Below the pieces are notes generated by a model. That model was not told the DNA's origin. It worked only from the letters and a program-made list of their open reading frames with translations, and searched no databases. DNA of 8,878 bases from Firmicutes bacterium UBA3914 (GTDB lineage: Bacteria; Bacillota; Limnochordia; Darwinibacteriales; Darwinibacteriaceae), in assembly GCA_002391385.1 (NCBI GenBank), contig DGEY01000029.1, positions 24,606 through 33,483 on the forward strand. Reading direction: 5' to 3'. The position numbers were made by a program, and so were the translations under genes. This document shows, piece by piece, positions 1-6,788 of this stretch (the stretch's first letter is position 1; every line of letters begins with the position of its first letter).

Positions 1-23
1 GGCGGGAGATAGCTTCTCCCGCC
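1..23 (-). terminator. Probable rho-independent terminator stem after crt
   Basis: A perfect 9-bp GC-rich inverted repeat (GGCGGGAGA and TCTCCCGCC) encloses a 5-nt loop, beginning 16 nt after the crt stop codon. In the direction of transcription a U-tract would fall left of position 1 and cannot be seen. The stem and its position at the end of a long operon support a terminator; it may also serve a convergent gene outside the window. Confidence 0.65.
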
Positions 24-39
24 CTCCTTCAGTACCATT

Positions 40-813
40 TTACTTGTCTTGAAAAACCGGGGTGCGCTTTTCCAAAAAGGCCTGCAGTCCTTCCCGGGCA
101 TCTTCATGGGTGAAGCACTCCCCGAAAAGCTCCGCCTCGCCTTGGCCGCTGGCTGCTTTGAGCCCCACCGAGGCGTTTACGGCCCGCTTAGCCAAAGCCA
201 GGATGGGACCAGACTTAGCTGCCAGTTCTTGGGCCAAGGCCTGGGCCCGAGGCAGAAGCTCCTCCGGCTCCAGCACTTCCAGGACTAAACCGGCGTCCAG
301 CGCTTCCTGGGCTGTATAGCGCCTCCCGGAAAAAATCCATTCCTTGGCCCGGGTAGGGCCGATCAAGCGGGGCAGCCGCTGGGTGCCCCCAAAACCGGGG
401 ATGATGCCCAGACCAATCTCGGGCTGGGCGAACACTGCCTTACTGGAAGCCAGGCGCAGATCGCAGGCCAAGGCCAGCTCCAGGCCCCCGCCCAGGGCGT
501 AGCCGTTGATCGCGGCGATGAAGACGGCGGGATGGTCTTCCATCTGCTGGAAAATCCGGTTTCCCTTCAGGGAAAAGGCTCTGGCCGCTTCCGGATCCAT
601 CTCCGCCATGGCCTTCACATCCGCCCCCGCGGCAAAGGCTCGGCCCTGTCCTGTCAGGACCACCGCCTTTACCCCCTCCCCTTGGAGGTGGTTAAGGAGG
701 TCTTCCAGTTCATCCAGGGCCTGTTCATCCAGGACATTGAGCTTCTCTGGCCGGGCCAGCTCCAAGAGGCCTGCCTTCCCGCTCAGGGTAAGCTGAAAAC
801 ACTCCAAATGCAC
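40..813 (-). CDS. crt: Enoyl-CoA hydratase / crotonase
   Basis: Hydratase interconverting crotonyl-CoA and 3-hydroxybutyryl-CoA. The 257-residue product is typical of the crotonase family (about 261). The oxyanion-hole segment is FAAGAD (60-65) with a second part at ALGGG (106-110). Both catalytic glutamates are present: Glu112 in GGGLELALACD and Glu132 in PEIGLGIIPGFGGTQRL. This marks a true hydratase rather than an isomerase or hydrolase. The start is GTG at 813 with AGGGGGG 6 nt upstream and the hbd stop 18 nt upstream; no ATG lies nearby. It ends in TAA at 40-42 and is the last gene before the hairpin at 1-23. Substrate specificity for C4 is inferred from neighbouring hbd and thiolase; a broader short-chain enoyl-CoA range is possible. 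Confidence 0.92.
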   Translation of the reverse strand: MHLECFQLTLSGKAGLLELARPEKLNVLDEQALDELEDLLNHLQGEGVKAVVLTGQGRAFAAGADVKAMAEMDPEAARAFSLKGNRIFQQMEDHPAVFIAAINGYALGGGLELALACDLRLASSKAVFAQPEIGLGIIPGFGGTQRLPRLIGPTRAKEWIFSGRRYTAQEALDAGLVLEVLEPEELLPRAQALAQELAAKSGPILALAKRAVNASVGLKAASGQGEAELFGECFTHEDAREGLQAFLEKRTPVFQDK

Positions 814-831
814 CTTGTTCCCCCCTGGCCT

Positions 832-1674
832 TTAGTCGTAGCTGTAAAAGCCGCTGCCGGTTTTGCGCCCCAGCTTCCCGGCGCGCACCAACTTGCGCAG
901 GAGGGGCGCGGGACGGTATTTATCCTCACCCAGTTCCGCCTGGAGCGTTTCCATGATGGCCAAGCAGATGTCCAAACCGATGAGGTCTGCCAGGGCCAAG
1001 GGCCCCATGGGGTGATTCGCCCCCAAGCGCATAGCGGTGTCAATATCCTCAGCTGAAGCCACGCCCTCCCCCAAGAGGAAGATGGCCTCGTTGATCATGG
1101 GCAGAAGCAGGCGGTTGACGATAAAGCCAGGGGCTTCCTCCACCACCACGGGAGTCTTGCCCAGGGCCTTGGCAAACTCCTTGCTCCTTTCCAGGCACTC
1201 CGGGGACGTAAAGGGCGTGCGCACCAGTTCCACCAGCTCCATCCGGGGCACCGGATTGAAGAAGTGGATGCCCACCACCCGCTGCGGTTCCCTGGTCACA
1301 GCGGCAATGGCGGTGACACTCAAGGCCGAGGTATTGGTGCCCAAGATACACTCGGGGGAACAGATCTCAGCCAACTTGCGGAAAAGCTCCTGTTTTAGCT
1401 CTAGATTCTCCGAGGCTGCTTCCACCACAACCTCTGCAGCCTTCAGCGCCTGGAGCTCATCGGCCACTTGGATCCTGGCCAAGAGCTCAGCTTTTTCCTC
1501 GGCCTCCAGGCGCCCCCTTTCCACCTGGCGGGCGAGGCGTTTTTCTATGGCTTTGAGCCCCGCCTCTGCCCTTTCCCGATCCACATCCAGGAGCACAACC
1601 TGTCCCACCGCTGCCGCCACTTCAGCAATTCCGCTGCCCATGGTTCCCGCGCCAATCACTCCTATAGTCCGCAC
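832..1674 (-). CDS. hbd: 3-hydroxybutyryl-CoA dehydrogenase
   Basis: NAD(P)-dependent short-chain 3-hydroxyacyl-CoA dehydrogenase interconverting acetoacetyl-CoA and (S)-3-hydroxybutyryl-CoA. The protein has 280 residues, close to clostridial Hbd (about 282). The N-terminal Rossmann domain begins GVIGAGTMGSG (GxGxxG at 8-13); Asp30 at the end of the second strand favours NAD. SEN is at 88-90, Ser116 in TNTSAL, catalytic His137 in GIHFFNPVP and Asn187 in PGFIVNR. The C-terminal helical domain has MRLGANHPMGPLALADLIG. The frame opens at a GTG at 1683, but that GTG is part of GGAGGTGA (1680-1687), a strong anti-16S match. The GTG at 1674 lies 5 nt downstream and gives the usual MRTIGVIG start, so it is used. 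The TAA stop is 18 nt before crt. It is not one of the dedicated lysine-pathway enzymes, so its presence extends the pathway. Confidence 0.95.
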   Translation of the reverse strand: MRTIGVIGAGTMGSGIAEVAAAVGQVVLLDVDRERAEAGLKAIEKRLARQVERGRLEAEEKAELLARIQVADELQALKAAEVVVEAASENLELKQELFRKLAEICSPECILGTNTSALSVTAIAAVTREPQRVVGIHFFNPVPRMELVELVRTPFTSPECLERSKEFAKALGKTPVVVEEAPGFIVNRLLLPMINEAIFLLGEGVASAEDIDTAMRLGANHPMGPLALADLIGLDICLAIMETLQAELGEDKYRPAPLLRKLVRAGKLGRKTGSGFYSYD

Positions 1675-1679
1675 ACTGG

Positions 1680-1687
1680 TCACCTCC
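1680..1687 (-). promoter_or_regulatory. Ribosome binding site of hbd (contains a decoy GTG)
   Basis: GGAGGTGA on the minus strand is a full-length anti-16S match, 5 nt before the GTG at 1674. The GTG inside the motif (1681-1683) is in frame with hbd and would be picked as start by a longest-ORF rule, but it cannot be both ribosome site and start. Confidence 0.82.
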
Positions 1688-1695
1688 CCACAAAG

Positions 1696-2877
1696 CTACA
1701 GGCGCTCCACAGTCACGGCATAACCCTGTCCGCCGCCGATGCACAGGGTAGCCAACCCCTTTTGGGCCCCCCGCTGTTCCATGGCGTGCAGCAGCGTCAC
1801 CAGGATCCGAGCGCCGCTCGCGCCAATGGGGTGGCCCAGGGCAATGGCTCCGCCGTTGACGTTGACCTTGGCCGGGTCCAGACCCAGCTCCCTCATGACC
1901 GCGATGGACTGGACGGCAAAGGCTTCATTGGCCTCAATCAGATCCAAATCGTCAATCTGCCAGTCGCATTTGGCCAGTGCCCTGCGGGTGGCTTCCACAG
2001 GGCCCAAACCCATAATCCCGGGATCCAGCGCGGAAGAAGCGTAGCTTTTCACCTGGGCCAAGGGTTTTAGGCCGAGGCTTTCCGCCTTTTCCCGGGACAT
2101 GACCAAGAGAGCCGCGGCGCCGTCGTTGATCCCAGAGGCGTTGCCCGCGGTCACGGTGCCATCTGGCTTAAACGCCGGGCGCAGCCGGGACAGGGACTCC
2201 ACCGTAACCCCCTCCCGGGGATACTCATCCCGCTCAAACACGATGGGATCGCCCCGGCGCTGGGGAATGACCACCGGCACGATCTCAGCTTGGAAGCGGC
2301 CTTCCGCCAGGGCTTGCTGGCATTTTTCCTGGCTGGCCGCGGCAAACTCGTCCTGCTCAGCCCGGCTGATCTGCCAGCGCTCCGCGATGTTTTCCGCCGT
2401 GATACCCATGTGGGTATCTGTGAACGCGCACCAGAGGCCGTCCTTGATCATGGTGTCCGTCAGCTGTTCATGGCCCATACGGGCTCCCCAGCGCGCTTTC
2501 GGCACCGCATAGGGCGCAGTGCTCATGCTCTCCATACCGCCCACCACGAAGACATCTCCATCACCGGCCCGGATGGCTTGAGCCGCCAGGCCCACAGCCT
2601 TTAGGCCCGAGCCGCACACCTTGTTGATGGTGTATGCTGGAACAGTCTCCGGGATGCCCGCCTCCATGGCCGCCTGACGGGCGGGGTTCTGGCCCGCAGC
2701 CGCCTGCAGGACATTCCCTAAGATGACCTCATCGATCTCTTCCGGCGGCAGGTTCGTCTCTTCCAGGATCCGCCTTATCACCACTGCAGCCAGCTGCGGA
2801 GCAGTGAGGTCCTTCAGGGTGCCTCCGAAACTGCCGATGGCCGTGCGCAGTGCCTTGACAATGACCACTTCGCGCAT
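1696..2877 (-). CDS. atoB: Acetyl-CoA C-acetyltransferase (thiolase II)
   Basis: Interconverts acetoacetyl-CoA plus CoA with two acetyl-CoA. In lysine fermentation it splits the acetoacetyl-CoA made by AtoDA (or Hbd) and regenerates the acetyl-CoA used by Kce. The 393-residue product matches clostridial and Zoogloea thiolases in length. Nucleophilic Cys88 is in NKVCGSGLKAV, His349 in GGAIALGHPIGASG, and the second acid/base Cys379 in CIGGGQG. Three ATG codons occur near the start. The one at 2877 has AAGGAGG exactly 6 nt upstream and begins MREVVIVKALRTAIG as expected; those at 2883 and 2895 lie against or upstream of the ribosome site and are rejected. It sits 38 nt after kamA and ends in TAG, 21 nt before hbd. 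The symbol could equally be thlA; the chain-length preference is inferred from context. Confidence 0.95.
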   Translation of the reverse strand: MREVVIVKALRTAIGSFGGTLKDLTAPQLAAVVIRRILEETNLPPEEIDEVILGNVLQAAAGQNPARQAAMEAGIPETVPAYTINKVCGSGLKAVGLAAQAIRAGDGDVFVVGGMESMSTAPYAVPKARWGARMGHEQLTDTMIKDGLWCAFTDTHMGITAENIAERWQISRAEQDEFAAASQEKCQQALAEGRFQAEIVPVVIPQRRGDPIVFERDEYPREGVTVESLSRLRPAFKPDGTVTAGNASGINDGAAALLVMSREKAESLGLKPLAQVKSYASSALDPGIMGLGPVEATRRALAKCDWQIDDLDLIEANEAFAVQSIAVMRELGLDPAKVNVNGGAIALGHPIGASGARILVTLLHAMEQRGAQKGLATLCIGGGQGYAVTVERL

Positions 2878-2883
2878 GTTCAT

Positions 2884-2890
2884 CCTCCTT
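2884..2890 (-). promoter_or_regulatory. Ribosome binding site of the thiolase gene
   Basis: AAGGAGG on the minus strand, 6 nt before the ATG at 2877. It selects that ATG over the two upstream in-frame ATG codons at 2883 and 2895. Confidence 0.85.
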
Positions 2891-2915
2891 TGCATTCCTC
2901 TTTCCTCGCCCCGCC

Positions 2916-4187
2916 TCAGGTGCTGGGCTTCTGCTTCCGGCGGCGCCTTTCCAAGTGGGCCGGCTCGATCGCCCGCTCCTCCATGGACTCCAAGAGCCCC
3001 GCCACGCCCCGGGACCTGCCCGCCTGCTCCCCTTCAGACTGCCAGCCTTCGTCGATGTACTGCGGCTCCACGTAGGTGGCAATCACCCCTTCGTAGTTGC
3101 GCAGCACCACCTTGGTTGGGGACATGCTGATCAAGTACTGGGGCATTACGGGCGTTTTGCCGCCGCCGCCGGGAACATCAATCACGTAAGTGGGCACCGC
3201 GTAACCTGAGATATGGCCCCGGAGCGCCTCCATGATCTCTAGACCCTTGGAGACTTTGGTCCGGAAATGCTCGATGCCCATGGACAGGTCGCACTGGTAG
3301 ATGTAGTAAGGACGGACGCGGATTTTCACCAGCTCCAAAACGAGCTTTTTCATGATTTCGGGATTGTCGTTCACGCCCCGCAAGAGGACGCTCTGGTTGC
3401 CCACGGGGATACCGGCGTCCGCGATCCTTTCGCAGGCTGCCCTGGAAGCGGCTGTGATCTCTTTGGGATGGTTGAAGTGGGTATTCAGCCAGATGGGGTG
3501 GTACTTCTTCAGCATCTTGACCAGATCGCCGGTGATCCGCTGGGGCATCACCACCGGCGTGCGGGTGCCGATGCGGATGATTTCCACATGGGGGATGGCC
3601 CGCAGACGCTTGATGATCTCCTCCAGCCGCTGATCCGCCATGAGCAGGGCATCTCCACCGGAGAGGAGCACATCCCGAACCTGCGGCGTGTTTTTGATGT
3701 ACTCAATGCCCTGCTCGATCAACTCCCAGCTCACACCGGCATCCCTCTGTCCGGCAAAGCGGCGCCGGGTGCAGTGGCGGCAGTACATGGAACACTGGTC
3801 CGTGATCAGAAACAGCACCCGATCGGGATAGCGGTGGGTTAAGCCCGGTACCGGCGAATCCTCCTCCTCGCTGAGGGGGTCCCGCATATCTGCTCTGCTG
3901 GCATAGGTCTCGTAGATGGTGGGTATGGCTTGCTTGCGGATGGGGCAGTTGGGATCAGTGGGGTCCATCAGTGAGGCATAGTAGGGCGTGATCCCCATCC
4001 GGAAGATCTCCAGTACCTTAGTGATATCAGCCTTCTCCGCCGCGGTTAAGGGCACAACCTTTTCCAGTTCCTCCACAGTCTGGATGCGATTGCGCACCTG
4101 CCAGTGCCAATCGTTCCACTCTGCTTCGCTGACGCCCCACCTGAGCCAAGGCTCCTGCTTTAGGCTTTCTTTTTTCACCGCACTCAA
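2916..4187 (-). CDS. kamA: L-lysine 2,3-aminomutase (radical SAM, PLP)
   Basis: First enzyme of the pathway, converting L-lysine to L-beta-lysine with a [4Fe-4S] cluster, S-adenosylmethionine and PLP. Numbered from the 4187 start (423 residues): cluster cysteines 132, 136 and 139 (CSMYCRHC), followed by TRRRFAGQ with Arg141; GGD at 177-179; Asp300 (YQCDL) and Asp337 (VIDVPGGGGK) as the substrate amino-group contacts; Lys344 as the PLP lysine. All sit at a constant +7 from Clostridium subterminale KamA as I recall it. The four cysteines that bind structural zinc in that enzyme are missing: Asn275 replaces one, and the C-terminal CxCxxC stretch reads as an acidic or polar segment (DEGWQSEGEQ). 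The tail is basic (RRRRKQK). Start: TTG at 4193 is only 1 nt from AGGAGG, whereas TTG at 4187 is 7 nt away; an in-frame TAA at 4200-4202 rules out longer forms. It lies apart from kamDE in the operon. Confidence 0.96.
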   Translation of the reverse strand: MSAVKKESLKQEPWLRWGVSEAEWNDWHWQVRNRIQTVEELEKVVPLTAAEKADITKVLEIFRMGITPYYASLMDPTDPNCPIRKQAIPTIYETYASRADMRDPLSEEEDSPVPGLTHRYPDRVLFLITDQCSMYCRHCTRRRFAGQRDAGVSWELIEQGIEYIKNTPQVRDVLLSGGDALLMADQRLEEIIKRLRAIPHVEIIRIGTRTPVVMPQRITGDLVKMLKKYHPIWLNTHFNHPKEITAASRAACERIADAGIPVGNQSVLLRGVNDNPEIMKKLVLELVKIRVRPYYIYQCDLSMGIEHFRTKVSKGLEIMEALRGHISGYAVPTYVIDVPGGGGKTPVMPQYLISMSPTKVVLRNYEGVIATYVEPQYIDEGWQSEGEQAGRSRGVAGLLESMEERAIEPAHLERRRRKQKPST

Positions 4188-4193
4188 CGCCAA

Positions 4194-4200
4194 ACCTCCT
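4194..4200 (-). promoter_or_regulatory. Ribosome binding site of kamA (decides a TTG start)
   Basis: AGGAGGT on the minus strand directly before two in-frame TTG codons. The TTG at 4193 is too close to serve as start; that at 4187 is 6 nt past the motif. The T of the upstream TAA stop is just outside the motif. Confidence 0.8.
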
Positions 4201-4212
4201 TAGCACTTAAAC

Positions 4213-4881
4213 TCAAACTGTCAGGACCATCTCCTTAAGCTCCGGGGAAATCTCCAGGGGAGCTTCCGTCAGTTCTCGAATCTGGTCCACCGTGAAATTG
4301 GGGTTCTTCTCCAGGAGCATCATCGTACCCCGATTGGGGCGGAGCACCCCCAGCTCGGTCACGATCAGATCCACTTCCCCCGCGGCTGTGAGGGGCAGGC
4401 GGCACTCCTTCAGCAGTTTGGGCTGGCCGTCCTTGGTGGTGTGGCTGGTGCCCACGATCACCTTTTTAGCCCCCACAACCAGATCCATGGCCCCGCCCAT
4501 ACCAGGGACCAGCTTACCGGGCACCATCCAGTTGGCCAGATTCCCCCAGGCATCTACCTCCAGGGCACCCAGCACGGTCACATCCACATGGCCGCCCCGG
4601 ATGATGGCAAAGGACATGGCGCTGTCGAAAAAGCAGCCACCCGGCGCAATGGTCACAGGTTTACCCCCCGCGTTGACCAGATCCAGATCCTCCTGGCCCG
4701 GGGCGGGATCAGGTCCCAAGCCCAGCAGCCCGTTTTCCGACTGCAGAATGACTTCGATCCCCGGAGGTATGTACTGAGCCACCATGGTGGGCAGCCCAAT
4801 GCCCAAATTGACCACATCGCCATGGGAGAGCTCCTGGGCAATCCGCTGAGCAATGATGACTCTTTTCTGTTCCTCAGTCAC
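4213..4881 (-). CDS. atoA: Acetoacetate/butyrate CoA-transferase, subunit beta (AtoA-like)
   Basis: Beta subunit of the CoA-transferase, carrying the catalytic glutamate that forms the covalent CoA-thioester intermediate. Length is 222 residues. The beta signature LQSENGLLG is at 46-54 with catalytic Glu49. NLGIGLPTMVAQYIP (25-39) and the later GGAMDLVVGAKKVIVG block are typical of the family. The start is GTG at 4881, eight bases inside the atoD frame, with AAAGGGGGTGA ending 6 nt upstream; no better ATG exists. The overlap suggests coupled translation of the two subunits. It ends in TGA, 25 nt before the proposed kamA start. The partner and neighbours support acetoacetate activation in lysine fermentation. 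Confidence 0.95.
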   Translation of the reverse strand: MTEEQKRVIIAQRIAQELSHGDVVNLGIGLPTMVAQYIPPGIEVILQSENGLLGLGPDPAPGQEDLDLVNAGGKPVTIAPGGCFFDSAMSFAIIRGGHVDVTVLGALEVDAWGNLANWMVPGKLVPGMGGAMDLVVGAKKVIVGTSHTTKDGQPKLLKECRLPLTAAGEVDLIVTELGVLRPNRGTMMLLEKNPNFTVDQIRELTEAPLEISPELKEMVLTV

Positions 4882-5536
4882 CGCTGCTCACCCCCTTTGT
4901 CAGAATATCCACGAAGATACCGGGGGTGACCACCTGGTCCGGGTCAAGTTCCCCCACTTCCAGGATTTCTTCCACCTCGGCGATGACCAGCTCCGCGGCC
5001 ATGGCCATAATGGGATTGAAGTTCCGGGCGCTCTTGCGGTAGATCAAATTACCCTTGCGGTCGGCCTTCCAGGCTTTGATGAGTGCAACATCCGCATGCA
5101 GCGGCGTCTCTAAAAGATAAGTCCGGCCCTCAATCACAAACTCCTGCTTGCCCTCGGCCACAATCGTCCCCACCCCGGTGGGTGTGAGCACCCCGCCCAG
5201 GCCCGCTCCGCCACAGCGGATGCGCTCCACCAAGGTACCCTGGGGAACCAGCTCCACCTGAAGACGCCCTTCGATCATGCGCCGTCCCGTTTCCGGATTG
5301 GTCCCGATGTGGCTGGTGATCAGATTGGCAACCGCATCGGCACTGATCAGCATGCCAATGCCGTTACCCTGCACGCCCGTATCGTTGGCAATCAGTGTCA
5401 AATCGCGCACGCCCCTCCGGGCAAGTTCGGCGATGAGGTTCAGGGGCGCACCGCAGGTTAGAAAACCTCCGATCATCACGGTGCTGCCGTCTTTAACCTT
5501 CGCCACAGCTTCTGGCACTGATAAAATCTCGGGCAT
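4874..5536 (-). CDS. atoD: Acetoacetate/butyrate CoA-transferase, subunit alpha (AtoD-like)
   Basis: Alpha subunit of a two-subunit family I CoA-transferase. In this operon the likely job is to move CoA from butyryl-CoA or acetyl-CoA onto the acetoacetate released by Kce, giving acetoacetyl-CoA for thiolase. The 220-residue product equals the usual length of AtoD. The alpha-subunit signature is present from residue 17: DGSTVMIGGF followed by LTCGAP. Other conserved parts are LIANDTG, SHIGTNPE and GKEF-like KQEFVIEG. The frame can be extended upstream to a GTG at 5557, but that has no ribosome site. The ATG at 5536 has AAGGGAGGG 5 nt upstream and begins with the expected N-terminus, so it is chosen. 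The TGA stop lies inside atoA (8-nt overlap). Substrate assignment as butyryl-CoA:acetoacetate transferase is from context; an acetate:acetoacetyl-CoA transferase has the same motifs. Confidence 0.94.
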   Translation of the reverse strand: MPEILSVPEAVAKVKDGSTVMIGGFLTCGAPLNLIAELARRGVRDLTLIANDTGVQGNGIGMLISADAVANLITSHIGTNPETGRRMIEGRLQVELVPQGTLVERIRCGGAGLGGVLTPTGVGTIVAEGKQEFVIEGRTYLLETPLHADVALIKAWKADRKGNLIYRKSARNFNPIMAMAAELVIAEVEEILEVGELDPDQVVTPGIFVDILTKGVSSGD

Positions 5537-5541
5537 GTTTT

Positions 5542-5550
5542 CCCTCCCTT
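5542..5550 (-). promoter_or_regulatory. Ribosome binding site of atoD
   Basis: AAGGGAGGG on the minus strand, 5 nt before the ATG at 5536, in the 25-nt gap after kce. It favours this ATG over the upstream in-frame GTG at 5557, which has only an AT-rich, purine-poor leader. Confidence 0.82.
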
Positions 5551-5561
5551 TTTGCACTATG

Positions 5562-6383
5562 TTATGTTTTCAGAGGCAGTCCCAAGATCTGCCTGGCTTC
5601 ATCGGGGCTGGCCACTTCCCGCCCCAGTTCCCGCGCGAGGCGCACGACCCTGGCCACCAGCTGCCCTGTGCTCGTGGCCAGCTCCCCCTTGCGGTAGTAG
5701 ATGTTGTCCTCAAAGCCCACCCGCACATGTCCGCCCATGGCGATGGCCACCGCGGCCAGGGGCGTCTCAAAGCGCCCTATCCCCGATACTGTCCAGGTGG
5801 CACCCGGGGGCAGAGCATCCACCAGGAAAACCAGATTGCGCACGGTGCCCGCCATGGCACCAGGGACTCCCAAAACGAAGTTGAAATGGAGCGGCTCCTC
5901 CACGAGGCCCTGCTTCACCAGGCGCAGTGCGTTATCGATCATCCCGGCCTCAAAGACCTCAAACTCCGGCTTGATGCCCCGTTCCTGCATCATGCGGGCC
6001 GCCTCTTCCACGAAACCCTGGGGATTGGCGAAGATGTCAGACCCGAAATTGCAGGTCCCCGTGGTCAAAGTGGCCATTTCCGGATTGAGCTCCAGGGGCT
6101 GCAGGCGCTCCTGGGCGCTGTGCCACACCGCCCCACCGGTGGAGGGCTGGAAGATCACCGGGCAGGCCTCCGCCACCAAACGCTGGATCTCCCGGTACAC
6201 CTCCCGATCCTGGGTGGGGGTTCCATCGGCCAGCCGGGCGTGGACGTGGACGACGGCTGCTCCCGCCTCGTAGGCTTCCAGAGCCGCCTGGGCGATCTCT
6301 TCCGGTGTGATGGGCAGATTGGGCTGCTGCTCGCGGGTTACTTCTGCTCCTGTGAGGGCGGCGGTGATGATCAGTTTGGTCAA
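5562..6383 (-). CDS. kce: 3-keto-5-aminohexanoate cleavage enzyme (BKACE family)
   Basis: Zinc-dependent beta-keto acid cleavage enzyme (DUF849/BKACE). In lysine fermentation it condenses 5-amino-3-ketohexanoate with acetyl-CoA and splits it into 3-aminobutyryl-CoA and acetoacetate. The protein is a 273-residue TIM-barrel type. His46 and His48 in VVHVHAR are the metal ligands, Glu14 follows ITAALTG, STGG is at 81-84, and VGFEDN (Glu225-Asp226) supplies the third metal ligand and active-site acid. Positions 14, 46 and 48 match the numbering of the characterised Kce of Cloacamonas acidaminovorans as I recall it, which supports the chosen N-terminus. The start is TTG: the kal TAG stop is in the same frame two codons upstream, so no earlier start exists, and AGGAGGGG sits 7 nt before the TTG. 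It ends in TAA, 25 nt before atoD. Confidence 0.96.
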   Translation of the reverse strand: MTKLIITAALTGAEVTREQQPNLPITPEEIAQAALEAYEAGAAVVHVHARLADGTPTQDREVYREIQRLVAEACPVIFQPSTGGAVWHSAQERLQPLELNPEMATLTTGTCNFGSDIFANPQGFVEEAARMMQERGIKPEFEVFEAGMIDNALRLVKQGLVEEPLHFNFVLGVPGAMAGTVRNLVFLVDALPPGATWTVSGIGRFETPLAAVAIAMGGHVRVGFEDNIYYRKGELATSTGQLVARVVRLARELGREVASPDEARQILGLPLKT

Positions 6384-6386
6384 CGG

Positions 6387-6788
6387 CTATCCCCTCCTCT
6401 GTCTCTCTTTCGGCACAACGCACACGCCCTTGGCCTCTGCGACCAAAATTGGCTCTTCCAGCACATCCATGGCGGACGGAGCCAGCCCGCTCTCCTGGGG
6501 GCGGGTGATCTGCTTTACCGCCTGAAACTCCATTTTGCGCGAGGTATTACCCACTTCGGTGAGCCGGGCCCGCACCTCGAGGAAGTCCCCGGCGTAGACC
6601 GGTGCCCTAAACATCACTTCGCTGTAGGTGAGGAAGAGCCCCTCATCGCCGTCGTGGCGGATCAGCAGCTCCGTTGCGGCATCGCCAAAGAGCTGAAGGA
6701 CGAAGGCACCGTCCACCAACCCTCCGCCATAATGGGCCTGGGCTGCGCTGACCCTAACTCGCAGGACACTCTCCAGCATCCTATTCAC
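6387..6788 (-). CDS. kal: 3-aminobutyryl-CoA ammonia lyase
   Basis: Hot-dog fold enzyme that removes ammonia from L-3-aminobutyryl-CoA to give crotonyl-CoA, the deaminating step of lysine fermentation. The 133-residue product carries the family signatures AHYGGGLVDGA (about 18-28), LFGDAATELL, GDEGLF (about 47-52), FRAPVYAGDF, GNTSRKMEF and a C-terminal DVLEEP followed by AKGVCVV. The closest relatives by motif are the lysine-pathway Kal proteins and the beta-alanyl-CoA ammonia lyase of Clostridium propionicum. Its position between kamE and kce favours the aminobutyryl substrate. Two starts are plausible: GTG at 6788, overlapping kamE by 8 nt with GGAGG about 10 nt upstream, or ATG at 6779 (130 residues), just after the kamE stop with AAAGGGG 8 nt upstream. 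The longer form is given; the ATG is about equally likely. The TAG stop is followed after one codon by the kce start. Confidence 0.93.
   Translation of the reverse strand: MNRMLESVLRVRVSAAQAHYGGGLVDGAFVLQLFGDAATELLIRHDGDEGLFLTYSEVMFRAPVYAGDFLEVRARLTEVGNTSRKMEFQAVKQITRPQESGLAPSAMDVLEEPILVAEAKGVCVVPKERQRRG
6391..6398 (-). promoter_or_regulatory. Ribosome binding site of kce (decides a TTG start)
   Basis: AGGAGGGG on the minus strand, 7 nt before the TTG at 6383. It lies inside the last codons of kal. Because the kal stop is in frame with kce, this site and the TTG are the only sensible start combination for full-length Kce. Confidence 0.85.

Noticed and set aside
532..1056. Plus-strand open frame of 174 codons opposite crt and hbd
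   Set aside because: Runs across the crt-hbd junction on the other strand with no motif; it is a shadow of the real genes.
3267..3842. Plus-strand open frame of 191 codons opposite kamA
   Set aside because: Antisense to the radical-SAM core of kamA with an Asp/His/Gly-rich translation and no family signature.
3846..3855. CCGGTACCGG palindrome inside kamA
   Set aside because: A short palindrome within conserved coding sequence (PVPG), with no second copy or promoter context; not supported as an operator.
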